From the NCBI GenBank assembly GCA_964506325.1, contig CAZDLO010000002.1, positions 53,145-117,144 of the forward strand: a DNA stretch of 64,000 nt. Reading direction: 5' to 3'. A program made the position numbers and the translations under genes. The notes below the pieces were generated by a model, which had not been told where the DNA came from, ran no database searches, and saw only the letters and a program-made list of their open reading frames with translations. Positions 54,659-63,958 of the stretch are shown here, one piece after another (position 1 is the first letter of the stretch; each line of letters begins with the position of its first letter). The DNA comes from CAINVV01 sp964506325. GTDB lineage: Bacteria; Bacteroidota; Bacteroidia; Bacteroidales; Prolixibacteraceae.

Positions 54659-56680
54659 ATGAGAATTTGTATAGCAAAAACTGGTTTACTGCTGTTTATT
54701 TGGATATTTCTTATTAATCTGAATGTTTCAGCACAGGTTATTTCACCTGTCAAATGGTCGTTCGACCAAAAGATAATCTCAAGCGAGGAAATCGAATTGA
54801 ATTTTCATGCTGTAATTGAACCCGGATGGCATCTTTATGGAACTAAACTTCCTGAAGGCGGGCCTGTCAGTACCACCATTAATTTCACACCTGACAGCTT
54901 GAACTATCGCTTCACTGGTGACCTGACATCCCTTACGAAACCGATCAGCAAGTTTGACAAGATTTTCAAACTTGATCTTACCTATTATTCCGGAGAGGCA
55001 CATTTTACAAGGGCAATAAAAATTTTAAACAACAAGCCGTTTACTGTTAAAGGTTCCATCGAATACCAGAGCTGTAACGATGAAACCTGCACGATGGACG
55101 AAGCAGATTTTTCATTTTCTGTCAATGAATCTGTTGCAGCTGTTTCTTCACCGGCACAAAAGGGTGAAGAAACATCTTTACCTGGTGATACGGAACAACA
55201 TTCACTGATATGGTTTTTGTTTTTTAGTTTTCTTGCAGGCCTTGCTGCAATTCTGACGCCTTGTGTTTTTCCGATGATTCCAATGACTGTCTCCTTCTTC
55301 ATGAACAGCAACAAAACAAAATGGGAAGCGAAATTTCAGGCTTTGGTTTATGGGGCATCAATCATTCTTATTTACACCCTTATCGGAACCATCGTGGCCA
55401 TAACTCTTGGTGCTGATTTTGCCAACTGGCTAAGTACCCACTGGCTGCCAAATGTTCTGTTTTTCATAATTTTTGTAGTCTTTGCCTTTTCATTTTTTGG
55501 GGCTTTTGAAATTATTTTACCTTCCAGCTGGATCAACAAGAGTGACGACAAAGTTAGCAAGGGAGGTGCTGGCGGGGCCTTTTTTATGGCACTGACACTA
55601 GTGCTGGTTTCTTTCAGTTGCACTGGCCCGATTGTTGGAGCTATCCTGGTTGAATCTGCCGGGGGCATGATTCTGAAGCCTATTGTAGGAATGTTCGGAT
55701 TTTCACTTGCTTTTGCCTTGCCATTTACCCTTTTCGCATTATTTCCTCAATGGCTGAGCAATCTTCCCAAATCCGGTGGTTGGCTCAATTCGGTGAAGGT
55801 TTTCCTTGGTTTTATCGAGCTTGCACTGGGATTGAAATTTTTAAGCATAGCAGATCAGACCTACCATTGGAGAATACTGGACAGGGAGGTATACCTTGCG
55901 TTATGGATAGTCATTTTTGCCTTGTTGGGTATTTATCTGCTGGGGAAAATCAAATTTGCTCACGACAGTGAGGTAAAACATGTTTCAACTGGCAGGCTGA
56001 TGTTGTCAATTGTCACATTCTCCTTCGTTGTCTACCTAATTCCCGGTATGTTTGGTGCTCCCCTGAAAGCCATATCCGGATACCTTCCGCCGATGACTAC
56101 TCATGATTTTGATTTGCACAGGATCATTCGTGAAGAGGTTAAGCTAGCAGGTGCTTCTGGAAGTACTAATGCGAATATTCAGAATTTTTCCGGGAATTCT
56201 CTCTGTGAAAAACCAAAATACAGCGAGTTTCTGGAACTGCCGCACGGATTGGAAGGCTATTTTGATTTTGAGCAGGGATTGGCATGCGCCATTGCACAGA
56301 ATAAGCCGATCTTTATTGATTTCACCGGTCATGGGTGCGTCAATTGCAGAGAAATGGAAGCCAATGTATGGTCGGATTCACGGGTGCTGGAGCGGTTAAA
56401 GCGGGATTTTGTCATTGTAGCACTTTATGTGGATGATAAATCTACCATGCCTGAAAGTGACTGGATCACCTCTTCCTATGATCAGAAAGTAAAGAAAACG
56501 ATTGGTAAAAAATATGCTGATTTTCAAATTTCCCGATTTGGAGTGAATGCTCAGCCCTACTATGTAATTATGGGAAATGACCAGAAGGTACTGGTTAAAC
56601 CAACTGCAAGAGATTTGAATCCGGATCATTTTGTGGATTTTCTCGACCGGGGTATTGCTGCGTTTAAGGCTGGGAAATGA
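54659..56680 (+). CDS. DsbD-type thiol:disulfide interchange protein
   Basis: 673 residues from ATG 54659 (a TTG at 54632 is rejected; MRICIAKTGLLLFIWIF starts the signal peptide). N-terminal DsbD-alpha-like domain (about 25-150) with the Cys pair in YQSCNDETCTMD; membrane domain (about 180-470) with TPCVFPMIP and SFSCTGPIVG, the CcdA/DsbD Cys pair; C-terminal thioredoxin domain with GHGCVNCREME. Electrons pass from cytosolic thioredoxin to the periplasm to reduce disulfides or help cytochrome c assembly. It stands alone between strong and weak terminators. Confidence 0.94.
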   Translation: MRICIAKTGLLLFIWIFLINLNVSAQVISPVKWSFDQKIISSEEIELNFHAVIEPGWHLYGTKLPEGGPVSTTINFTPDSLNYRFTGDLTSLTKPISKFDKIFKLDLTYYSGEAHFTRAIKILNNKPFTVKGSIEYQSCNDETCTMDEADFSFSVNESVAAVSSPAQKGEETSLPGDTEQHSLIWFLFFSFLAGLAAILTPCVFPMIPMTVSFFMNSNKTKWEAKFQALVYGASIILIYTLIGTIVAITLGADFANWLSTHWLPNVLFFIIFVVFAFSFFGAFEIILPSSWINKSDDKVSKGGAGGAFFMALTLVLVSFSCTGPIVGAILVESAGGMILKPIVGMFGFSLAFALPFTLFALFPQWLSNLPKSGGWLNSVKVFLGFIELALGLKFLSIADQTYHWRILDREVYLALWIVIFALLGIYLLGKIKFAHDSEVKHVSTGRLMLSIVTFSFVVYLIPGMFGAPLKAISGYLPPMTTHDFDLHRIIREEVKLAGASGSTNANIQNFSGNSLCEKPKYSEFLELPHGLEGYFDFEQGLACAIAQNKPIFIDFTGHGCVNCREMEANVWSDSRVLERLKRDFVIVALYVDDKSTMPESDWITSSYDQKVKKTIGKKYADFQISRFGVNAQPYYVIMGNDQKVLVKPTARDLNPDHFVDFLDRGIAAFKAGK

Positions 56681-56681
56681 G

Positions 56682-56704
56682 TACCGGTTTGCCATAACCG
56701 GGTA
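56682..56704 (+). terminator. Weak terminator-like hairpin after the DsbD gene
   Basis: TACCGGTT (56682-56689) pairs with AACCGGGTA (56696-56704) over 8 bp with one bulged G, then ATTTTGATTT. Confidence 0.35.
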
Positions 56705-56835
56705 ATTTTGATTTATTGGTACAATGTTGACTGATAGAACCCTCATGTTCCTTCGTTCCCAAAATAGCATGAATAATCATGGAGGGTTACATGCGTACGT
56801 TCTGAATTTCATTTTTTTAACTATGATTTTAATTT

Positions 56836-57465
56836 ATGAATAGGGCTATTCTTTTTTGGAATGTTGATACGCAGGTAGATTTTATCGAGCCATTTGGTAA
56901 ATTGTATGTCCAGGGTGCTGAAACGCTCAAACCTATTTTCAAACAGATCACTGATTATGCCGTTGAAAATAAGATCCGGGTTATTAATACGTGCGATTTT
57001 CATTTGATAAATTCGAATGAGTTATCCTCCAGTCCAGATTATATTACCACATTTCCGGAGCATTGCATGGCGGGAACAAGCGGTGCTGAATTTATTCCTG
57101 AAACCAGGCCAGCCATTCCTGCAATTATCGACTGGATGACACAACTGGCTATTCTTCCTCAACTGGCCAATGCTGATCAGATCAGGAATATTGTCATCCG
57201 CAAGGATGCTTTTGACGTTTTTGAGGGAAATCCCTATACACACCGGATTCTTGACCTTATCAATCCAAGTAAAATATTTGTCTACGGGGTTACCACGAAC
57301 GTATGCGTAGACAAGGCAGTTTGCGGACTGGCAGAGCATGGTTTTCCGGTCTACGTCTTTGAGGATGCAATAAAGGAGTTGCCTAATCTGCCACTTCCTT
57401 TTGCCAATTGGGAGAAGCTTGGGGTTAAAATGATAAAGTTTGAGGAGATCAGTCAGTATCTTTAA
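56836..57465 (+). CDS. Isochorismatase-family hydrolase, nicotinamidase-like
   Basis: 209 residues. Cysteine-hydrolase triad D11 (DTQVDF), K123 (VIRKDAFDVF) and C157 (GVTTNVCVDKAV), with the metal site D54, H56 (TCDFH) and H76 (FPEHCMAGT) that marks nicotinamidase PncA rather than other isochorismatases. It likely turns nicotinamide into nicotinate, feeding the PncB encoded at 28892-30319. Related amidases cannot be excluded. Its stop overlaps the end of the convergent smpB by 4 bp. Confidence 0.85.
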   Translation: MNRAILFWNVDTQVDFIEPFGKLYVQGAETLKPIFKQITDYAVENKIRVINTCDFHLINSNELSSSPDYITTFPEHCMAGTSGAEFIPETRPAIPAIIDWMTQLAILPQLANADQIRNIVIRKDAFDVFEGNPYTHRILDLINPSKIFVYGVTTNVCVDKAVCGLAEHGFPVYVFEDAIKELPNLPLPFANWEKLGVKMIKFEEISQYL

Positions 57466-57923
57466 TATTTTTCAAGGCGGTCCATTTCCCTCCTGGAATC
57501 CTTATCCTTGAGAGATTGCCTTTTATCATAGGAGTGTTTTCCCTTAGACAGCGCGATCTCAATTTTGACAAGTCCTTTGTCATTGAGGAATAACCGTACA
57601 GGAATAATCGTCAGGCCGTTCTCTTTTACTTTTCGCTCCATTTTACGCAACTCCTTCCTGTTCAGGAGTAATTTCCGTTCCCTAAGAACTTCGTGATTGT
57701 TGCACGTGCCGAAATCGTAAGCTGAAATAGAAAGATTCTTTATCAGCATTTCACCGTTGATGAAATGACAATAGGCATCGTTCATACTTACTTTTCCCAA
57801 ACGGATTGATTTGATCTCAGTGCCAAGTAAAACAACCCCTGCAACGAATTTTTCAATAAATTCGTAGTCGAAACTTGCCCTTTTGTTCCTGATATTGATA
57901 TTTTGCTGAAAAGCTGTCTTCAT
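57462..57923 (-). CDS. smpB: SsrA-binding protein SmpB
   Basis: Partners tmRNA to rescue stalled ribosomes. 153 residues. Motifs: NINIRNKRASFDYEFIEKFVAGVVLLGTE split by the usual strand, SIRLGKVSMNDAYC and the basic C-terminal tail KGKHSYDKRQSLKDKD. No tmRNA gene (ssrA) was seen in this window. It has its own -7 box at 57940-57947. Confidence 0.96.
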   Translation of the reverse strand: MKTAFQQNINIRNKRASFDYEFIEKFVAGVVLLGTEIKSIRLGKVSMNDAYCHFINGEMLIKNLSISAYDFGTCNNHEVLRERKLLLNRKELRKMERKVKENGLTIIPVRLFLNDKGLVKIEIALSKGKHSYDKRQSLKDKDSRREMDRLEKY

Positions 57924-57939
57924 CTGGTAAATTGAATTG

Positions 57940-57947
57940 CAAAAATA
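57940..57947 (-). promoter_or_regulatory. Bacteroidota -7 promoter box for smpB
   Basis: TATTTTTG on the minus strand matches TAnnTTTG, 16 bp before the ATG, so the leader would be short. Confidence 0.45.
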
Positions 57948-58157
57948 GCAAAAGGGGAGTTAGAAAGATTTAAAACTTTGGAAATGTTTGAATAGTTTGA
58001 GATGTAAAGGCATTTCTTCATTTCTTTGCCATTTGGCAGTATGCTGAAATGCCTGTAATTGCGTTCAATTCAATTCCGGTTTGTAAACCAAAGCACCAAA
58101 ATTGTAACTTCTTTGTTTATAGGGGAGGTATTCCATTTTATTTAATACTTTGATTTT

Positions 58158-59066
58158 ATGAAATATGATATGCTGACAATACTTGGTCCAACAGCAACGG
58201 GGAAAACCCGGCTGGCCGCCCAGGTAGCTAAAAGGCTGAATGGTGAGATATTGTCGGCCGACTCAAGGCAGATATACAGGGGAATGGATCTTGGCACGGG
58301 GAAGGACCTGGAGGATTACATTGTTGATGGTATTACAGTTCCTTGTCACCTGGTTGATATGGCTGATGCCGGTACTCAGTTCAATGTTTTTGAATTCCAG
58401 CAGCAGTTTATCAAGGCATATTCTGATGTCATTTCACGGGAAAGGTTTCCGGTTTTATGCGGGGGCAGCGGTATGTACCTCGAGGCAGTTCTGAAAGGAT
58501 ACAAGCTTACACATGTTCCATCTGACCAAGCCAGGCGAATGGAGTTGGCCAAACTTTCCCTGGAGGAGCTCGCAGCTATATTGAGAGGCTATAAGACCGT
58601 TCATAACAGCAGTGACACAGAAACCAAAAACCGCGTTGTCCGTGCCATAGAAATTGAAGAATACCTTCTTGAACATCCAGGTTCCGATTATGTGTTTCCT
58701 AAAATTAATTCCCTGATCGTCGGCGTGCAATTTGACAGGGATACCCGGCGTGAACGAATCACTTCACGGTTGAAGCAAAGAATTGATGACGGGATGATTT
58801 TGGAGGTTGAGGGCTTGCTGAGTGGTGGGTTGAGACCTGAAGACCTGATTTGGTATGGACTGGAATATAAATATATAACTCTTTACCTGACAGGCGAATT
58901 GACGAAAGATGAAATGTTTGAACGGTTGAATATTGCTATTCATCAATTTGCCAAACGTCAGATGACATGGTTCAGAAAGATGGAAAGGGAGGGTTTTCAA
59001 ATTCATTGGCTGGATGGGCAATTGACAATGGAGGATAAAATTGAATCGGTCCTGAGGTTATTTTGA
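58158..59066 (+). CDS. miaA: tRNA dimethylallyltransferase (MiaA)
   Basis: Adds an isopentenyl group to A37 of tRNAs reading U-starting codons. 302 residues. Motifs: ILGPTATGKTRLAA (P-loop), ILSADSRQIYRGMDLGTGKD, HLVDMADAGTQFNVFEF, VLCGGSGMYLEAVL, RVVRAIEIEEYL and WYGLEYKYI. The DSRQ version (instead of DSMQ) is frequent in Bacteroidota, where a second MiaA paralogue can exist elsewhere; a duplicate role is possible. It precedes map by 219 bp. Confidence 0.92.
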   Translation: MKYDMLTILGPTATGKTRLAAQVAKRLNGEILSADSRQIYRGMDLGTGKDLEDYIVDGITVPCHLVDMADAGTQFNVFEFQQQFIKAYSDVISRERFPVLCGGSGMYLEAVLKGYKLTHVPSDQARRMELAKLSLEELAAILRGYKTVHNSSDTETKNRVVRAIEIEEYLLEHPGSDYVFPKINSLIVGVQFDRDTRRERITSRLKQRIDDGMILEVEGLLSGGLRPEDLIWYGLEYKYITLYLTGELTKDEMFERLNIAIHQFAKRQMTWFRKMEREGFQIHWLDGQLTMEDKIESVLRLF

Positions 59067-59285
59067 TTTAGCAAATGAATTGTGTAGCTAAATTTTAATG
59101 GCTGATTCGGAGCATCGCACCAACTTATGCAGGATCGACATGGAACTATTGCTCTTTTCAAGAATAGCTATAACTTTACAAGATATTGCCCGGTGTGTCA
59201 GGTTCGATATATTTGGAAAATTCCGGATCATAAGGTTCTCGAATCCTCTGATGTACCCTGGTCAATGAAAACAAATTATTCTCAA

Positions 59286-60062
59286 ATGAATATCTTAATT
59301 AAAACTGCTGAACAAATAGATGGAATCCGGAAAAGTTCCAAACTTGCCGGGGATACCTTGCTTTACATTGAACCTTTTATCACGGAGGGTGTGTCAACTG
59401 AGTATCTTGATAGTATGATTCATCAATATATGATTGAACATGGTGCCATACCGGCGACGCTTAATTACAATGGTTTTCCCAAATCCTGTTGTATTTCGCT
59501 GAATGAAGTCGTCTGCCATGGCATTCCTTCTGAGAAGACTTTATTGAAAAGGGGAGACATACTCAATGTTGACGTCACAACCATTCTGAATGGTTATTTT
59601 GGTGATACCAGCAGGATGTTTACGGTTGGAGAGGTGTCACCTACGGCGGAGAAGCTGATAGTCGCAACCAGGCAATGCCTTAATCTTGGGATTCAGCAGG
59701 TTTTCCCGGAAAATTACTTTGGAAATATAGGGTATTTCATCAACAGATATGCAACTTCTCAAGGATTCAGCGTTGTTTACGAATTTTGCGGGCATGGTGT
59801 CGGGGTCGACTTTCATGAAGATCCTCAGGTAGACCATTCAGCCAGAAAAAACAGCGGTCCGAAAATGAAACCAGGCATGATTTTTACGATTGAGCCTATG
59901 ATCAATGAGGGAAAGCCCAGGGTAAAAGTTGATCAGAATGACGGGTGGACTGCCCGTACCGTAGACGACAGATTATCTGCCCAGTTCGAGCACACCCTTT
60001 TGGTTACAGAGACCGGCTGTGAAGTTCTTACGGATGTCAGTGCAGAATACCCTGTTACCTGA
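59286..60062 (+). CDS. map: Type I methionyl aminopeptidase
   Basis: Removes initiator Met from new proteins. From the ATG at 59286 (MNILIKTAEQIDGIRKS) it has 258 residues, normal for type I. Metal ligands NVDVTT, GDTSR, CGHGVGVDFH, TIEPM and FEHTLL are present. An in-frame extension from 59127 would add 53 residues including YCPVCQ; this is not a recognised SEC-C zinc tail and is probably leader. The ribosomal map copy usually lies near secY, so this is likely a stand-alone or second copy. Confidence 0.9.
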   Translation: MNILIKTAEQIDGIRKSSKLAGDTLLYIEPFITEGVSTEYLDSMIHQYMIEHGAIPATLNYNGFPKSCCISLNEVVCHGIPSEKTLLKRGDILNVDVTTILNGYFGDTSRMFTVGEVSPTAEKLIVATRQCLNLGIQQVFPENYFGNIGYFINRYATSQGFSVVYEFCGHGVGVDFHEDPQVDHSARKNSGPKMKPGMIFTIEPMINEGKPRVKVDQNDGWTARTVDDRLSAQFEHTLLVTETGCEVLTDVSAEYPVT

Positions 60063-60116
60063 CACAATTTATACGATCATCTGAATTTCTGTTTTGGTGA
60101 TGATCACGGTTAATGA

Positions 60117-61319
60117 TTAATCCGGGATAATTTTGCTCAGGTATAAAATCCGATTTTTTGCGTTTGAATTGTTAGGATTCAGTTTCAGTGATTGCAAATA
60201 TTTATCCCGGGCCTCCCTAAGCTGATTGTTTTTCAGAAAAGCTCCTGCTAAGTTGTCATATGGTCTCCAGTCCTCCGGATAAATCTCCACATTCATCTTC
60301 AGAAGCAGGATCGCCCTTGGATAATTGGTCTGTTCATCCAGGTAATGATCTGCCCAGTTCTGGATTTTATAATAGAACGGGTACTTGTCTATAAATGAGT
60401 TGGAGATATCATTTTTTAGATCCTGAAAAGATTTATCTTCCGTCGATAATGACGATTCACCCAATGCTTTTATTTTGGTCAATATTCTGTTGTATTCGGT
60501 GTAATATTTCTGGCCGGTGGCATTTTGAGGAAACAGCTCAGGCATATTTAGAACCTTGTCGCCTTTTTTCAATTCTTCCTGAAGATCGAAAATAATTACA
60601 TTTTCATAATTGTAGAAATAGTATAAATATATCTTCCCTTCTTGCAGGTCATAAACCGTTGTATAAATGGTTCCTCCCCATTTTGTTGACTGATGAACGC
60701 TGTCCATCAACGCCGTGCAATATTTTACGCTTATGTCCCCGGAATTCTTGAGTAATCGGGTTGCTTTTTCATATCTCCAGCACGGTTTGTTCTCAAATGG
60801 GCGAATATTTGTCTGCACAAAAAAATCACTTTCTCCAACAATTACGGTATCGCCGTCCACATAAAGATATTTACCTGATTTATCTACAAAACGCAACGCG
60901 GCTCCCGAAAGAAAGCCGCGATTGTATTTGTTTATGAGATTTTTAATTTCATCGACAGTACCGCATTCCCTCATTATTTTTTTTGATAAATCACCGGAGG
61001 GTATTTTTAATTTTCCGGCAGTATCAGAGACTGCTTTGAACTGCTGGGTGAATCCGTCGAAGACCAAACCAACCTCATTCATTCCTCCCTGCGGGAAAAG
61101 GTTATCGAAACCAACATAAACTGCCCCAAATCCTGTGCCTTTGCCTTTCTCAAACCAAATACGTGTATTGGGATTCATCTGGTCTTCATTGTTTCCCACA
61201 ATGGTCTTGCCGTTGCCTGAAAGTTTTATCATGGTACATGACAGGCCATTGTTAGGGATTAAGAAGGTGAGGGAGGCGAATATCAATGCAAGTGTGAGGA
61301 TCTTCAACATGTTAGTCAT
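60117..61319 (-). CDS. Exported C45/choloylglycine-type N-terminal nucleophile hydrolase with C-terminal TPR
   Basis: 400 residues. A signal peptide (1-27) ends just before C28, which begins CTMIKLSGNGKTIVGNNED, the N-terminal-nucleophile pattern of linear C-N amide hydrolases (penicillin V acylase/bile salt hydrolase and C45 families): cleavage exposes the Cys that attacks the amide. Conserved GNNED and GGMNEVGLVFDGF follow. The last 60 residues read as TPR (DWRPYDNLAGAFLKNNQLREARDKYLQSLKLNPN). The substrate (bile salts, N-acyl amino acids, quorum lactones) is unknown. It lies 57 bp after the DUF4252 gene and is probably in the PadR operon. Confidence 0.75.
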   Translation of the reverse strand: MTNMLKILTLALIFASLTFLIPNNGLSCTMIKLSGNGKTIVGNNEDQMNPNTRIWFEKGKGTGFGAVYVGFDNLFPQGGMNEVGLVFDGFTQQFKAVSDTAGKLKIPSGDLSKKIMRECGTVDEIKNLINKYNRGFLSGAALRFVDKSGKYLYVDGDTVIVGESDFFVQTNIRPFENKPCWRYEKATRLLKNSGDISVKYCTALMDSVHQSTKWGGTIYTTVYDLQEGKIYLYYFYNYENVIIFDLQEELKKGDKVLNMPELFPQNATGQKYYTEYNRILTKIKALGESSLSTEDKSFQDLKNDISNSFIDKYPFYYKIQNWADHYLDEQTNYPRAILLLKMNVEIYPEDWRPYDNLAGAFLKNNQLREARDKYLQSLKLNPNNSNAKNRILYLSKIIPD

Positions 61320-61376
61320 TGAGTTTATGAAATATGGTGAAAGAATACTTCTTGTCTCAGTAACCCTGGCTCCTTC

Positions 61377-61877
61377 CTATTCACTTTGTTTCTGTCCTAT
61401 TTTCTCGAGTTTTTGAAGGTCTTCAACCTTGAAATTACCGTAGAATGAAACTAGCAGGGATGAATTCTGCTTGTCACCCTTATCCCCAATAATAATATGA
61501 CATTCGGTTACTGATTTTCCTTTTCCTTCAATCCAGAATTCAACGTCATCTTCCGGTTTTTCTCCCTTAGGATGCACCTGTTCGTAACGCAGGGATTTCA
61601 GTTCAGTTGAGATTTGTTCAGAAAAACGATTTAAATTTCCCTTTTCAGAATTGTATATCAGTACTTTACATTCCTGGAAGTCGCCGGTGATTTTCTTGCC
61701 CTCTTCATCCAGGTTCATGTTTAATGCATCAATCAGGGATTTTGAGAAGGAAAAGGAACTGACACCTGCTTCACGGGAGTAGTGGTCGTAGATCTTTTGG
61801 GCCCTGTTCTGACCGATACCGGAAAGAAAGGATAACAACATGGCAACCAGGATGCCGATACGATAAAAGAAGCTCAT
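61377..61877 (-). CDS. DUF4252 family exported protein
   Basis: 166 residues with a signal peptide (1 to about 22, LLSFLSGIGQN). The KIYDHYSREAGVSSFSFSKSLIDAL opening is that of DUF4252, a Bacteroidota family of unknown function with an alpha/beta fold. It starts inside the last 4 bases of the PspC gene (ATGA overlap), so the two are translationally coupled. The family is often found near anti-sigma or PspC genes of the envelope. Confidence 0.8.
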   Translation of the reverse strand: MSFFYRIGILVAMLLSFLSGIGQNRAQKIYDHYSREAGVSSFSFSKSLIDALNMNLDEEGKKITGDFQECKVLIYNSEKGNLNRFSEQISTELKSLRYEQVHPKGEKPEDDVEFWIEGKGKSVTECHIIIGDKGDKQNSSLLVSFYGNFKVEDLQKLEKIGQKQSE

Positions 61878-63475
61878 TTTTTATTTTTTAAGGATTTAAC
61901 ACTTGGAACAGCCCTGTTCACCAAAGTCAGACCGTCGGATTTCATGGTCCAGTATTTATTCACCATGTCGTAATCGTAGGTGTCTGTCGTATTCCTAACA
62001 TCCCAGATAATGTTTTTCACAGATTCATCCAGATAGATCGTTTTTCCCACCGGTACTTCAATCTTCAATTTGATCCGCTGGTTTCTCCAGGTACCCGGAA
62101 GCATAAAGGACGGTTGAAGGTTTACCAGGGAATCTTTAATCTGGTATTTAAACGGAATCTCGTCCGCATTTTCTTTTGCCTTAATCAGGTTGTATCCCCT
62201 TGAAATCTTGTTGATTACCATCTCGAATTTAGTGTTTTCTCCTTTTTCGATCCGGAGTTCCGGACTTCCGATCAGAATCTCTTTCCCATTCATTACTCCG
62301 ATTTTGAAGTGCTTGAAGTTGAAATCGTTATCAATCAGGGCATCCAGACCCTTGTCGCTTTCTAATTGTTTGGCGGTGATATAAAGTGTATCGGCTGAAC
62401 TGGCAACTAATTCCTGATTGGTAACCGTGGCTGATTTGCTGAATTCGCCAAGAGTCCTGCTGCCGTTGATGATCAGGATGAAAATACCAACCACGAACAA
62501 TCCAGCCAGTACTGATCCGAATATGTGACTCGGCGATTTAAATCTGAAGATCATCTTGATCCCTGCATAAACAAGCATCAGCAAAGGAATACAGACTACC
62601 AGGAAGAGTCCTGCCCATATCCAGCCTATCGTTGAGCCCTGCGAGAAAATGAGATTTAAATGTTCGATGCCTCCTTCAAAAGGTGTCATGCTTAAAACCT
62701 GGCTGGAGGCAAAAAGAAGTGAAAACAGAACGATCAATAGCACTACACCCACAAATACAAAGGGGATGCCAATAATGACAAGCAGAATTGTGCCGATCAC
62801 TTTCAAAACCGAGACAAGCGCGTTGCCAGCATCATGAGCAGCGCTTCTACTTTGGACATAGGCAGGATTGGAACGGTAATTCCGGAAATTCTCCTTTACA
62901 TCCTGCACCTCTTCCTTGATAGATTTCGAGATATTGTCAATGTTCACCTCTTCCCCTCTCATCTCGAGGCGTTGGGCAGTAGTGTAAGCCTTGGGGACGA
63001 CAATCCACAAGATCAAATAGGCAAGGAAACTGCTTCCACCTGCAAAGAACAGCAATACAAAGATTAGCCTGATAATAACCGGATCTATGGAAAAATAGGC
63101 ACCCAATCCGCTACAAACACCCCCCAAAATCTTGTCCTCCGGATCACGGTAGAATCTTCTGCCTCCTGTTCTATAATATTTCTTCTCGGGTTCTCTTCCT
63201 TTTTCCTCCTCTTCGTTGGAAATCGCTTCCGGTGTACCCATTATGACAATAATCTCTTCCACATGGGCAATATTAATAACTTCATCACCGTTTTTGACTT
63301 TTTCGGCGAAGATCTCAGCGATCCTGGCTTCAATGTCTTCAACAATCTCTTTGGCGTCAGCGTCCTTGCCAAAATGTCTGTCGATTTTAATCAGGTAGGC
63401 ATGAAGCTTCTCATAAGCGTCATCGTCAATGTGGAATACCGATCCGCTAAGGTTGATGGTCAATGTCTTTTTCAT
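61874..63475 (-). CDS. PspC-domain membrane protein
   Basis: 533 residues. An N-terminal cytoplasmic part (about 1-95, MKKTLTINLSGSVFHIDDDAY) is followed by the PspC domain (about 105-165, RRFYRDPEDKILGGVCSGLGAYF), whose helices insert in the membrane, then more helices at about 215-275 and 285-345, and a C-terminal beta-rich region (about 350-533) of the DUF2807/DUF4097 adhesin kind. PspC senses or transmits envelope stress in the phage-shock system. Regulated by PadR just upstream. Confidence 0.9.
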   Translation of the reverse strand: MKKTLTINLSGSVFHIDDDAYEKLHAYLIKIDRHFGKDADAKEIVEDIEARIAEIFAEKVKNGDEVINIAHVEEIIVIMGTPEAISNEEEEKGREPEKKYYRTGGRRFYRDPEDKILGGVCSGLGAYFSIDPVIIRLIFVLLFFAGGSSFLAYLILWIVVPKAYTTAQRLEMRGEEVNIDNISKSIKEEVQDVKENFRNYRSNPAYVQSRSAAHDAGNALVSVLKVIGTILLVIIGIPFVFVGVVLLIVLFSLLFASSQVLSMTPFEGGIEHLNLIFSQGSTIGWIWAGLFLVVCIPLLMLVYAGIKMIFRFKSPSHIFGSVLAGLFVVGIFILIINGSRTLGEFSKSATVTNQELVASSADTLYITAKQLESDKGLDALIDNDFNFKHFKIGVMNGKEILIGSPELRIEKGENTKFEMVINKISRGYNLIKAKENADEIPFKYQIKDSLVNLQPSFMLPGTWRNQRIKLKIEVPVGKTIYLDESVKNIIWDVRNTTDTYDYDMVNKYWTMKSDGLTLVNRAVPSVKSLKNKK

Positions 63476-63537
63476 TTTATTGTTGTTTATCTTAGGTTAT
63501 TCTTATTTACTATTTTCAAATATTCGGCGGCCGCCAT

Positions 63538-63861
63538 TTATCCTTTTAATTTTTGAATCGCATCTACGAGTTCTGACCATGAGATTTCTAGTTCATTGAG
63601 AAACTTCTTACCCTCATCAGTAAGTTCATAGTATTTTCGGGGTGGTCCCTGCAGCGATTCCTCCCAGCGGTAGGAGAGGTATCCGTCATTTTTCAGCCTG
63701 GTGAGTAAGGGGTATAAAGTTCCTTCCACCACAATCATCTGAGCTGATTTTAGCTCGCCTATGATGTCTGAAGCATACAAAGGCTTTTTGGAGAGTATCA
63801 GGAGTATGCAATACTCCAGGATGCCTTTCCTCATCTGTGCTTTGGAATTGTCAATGTTCAT
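63538..63861 (-). CDS. PadR-family transcription regulator
   Basis: 107 residues. Winged helix with RKGILEYCILLILSKKPLYASDIIGEL and VEGTLYPLLTRLKNDGYLSYRWEES, then GPPRKYYELTDEGKKFL and a short C-terminal helix typical of PadR subfamily 2. PadR proteins repress genes and dissociate on binding a ligand. It heads the group padR, pspC, DUF4252, C45 hydrolase, and a perfect palindrome lies on its own promoter. It most likely represses the operon and itself. Confidence 0.93.
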   Translation of the reverse strand: MNIDNSKAQMRKGILEYCILLILSKKPLYASDIIGELKSAQMIVVEGTLYPLLTRLKNDGYLSYRWEESLQGPPRKYYELTDEGKKFLNELEISWSELVDAIQKLKG

Positions 63862-63958
63862 TTTTGCTTCATTTAATCTGTTCCTGAATTAATTTCTGTC
63901 TACTTTTTGTGGGATAGGTATGATTAAAGTACCTTCCATTACACTGAAGTAGGTGATG

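Noticed and set aside
59127..59285. N-terminal extension of map with a CPVC motif as a zinc tail
   Set aside because: It does not match the known SEC-C or zinc-finger extensions, and the ATG at 59286 gives the normal protein.
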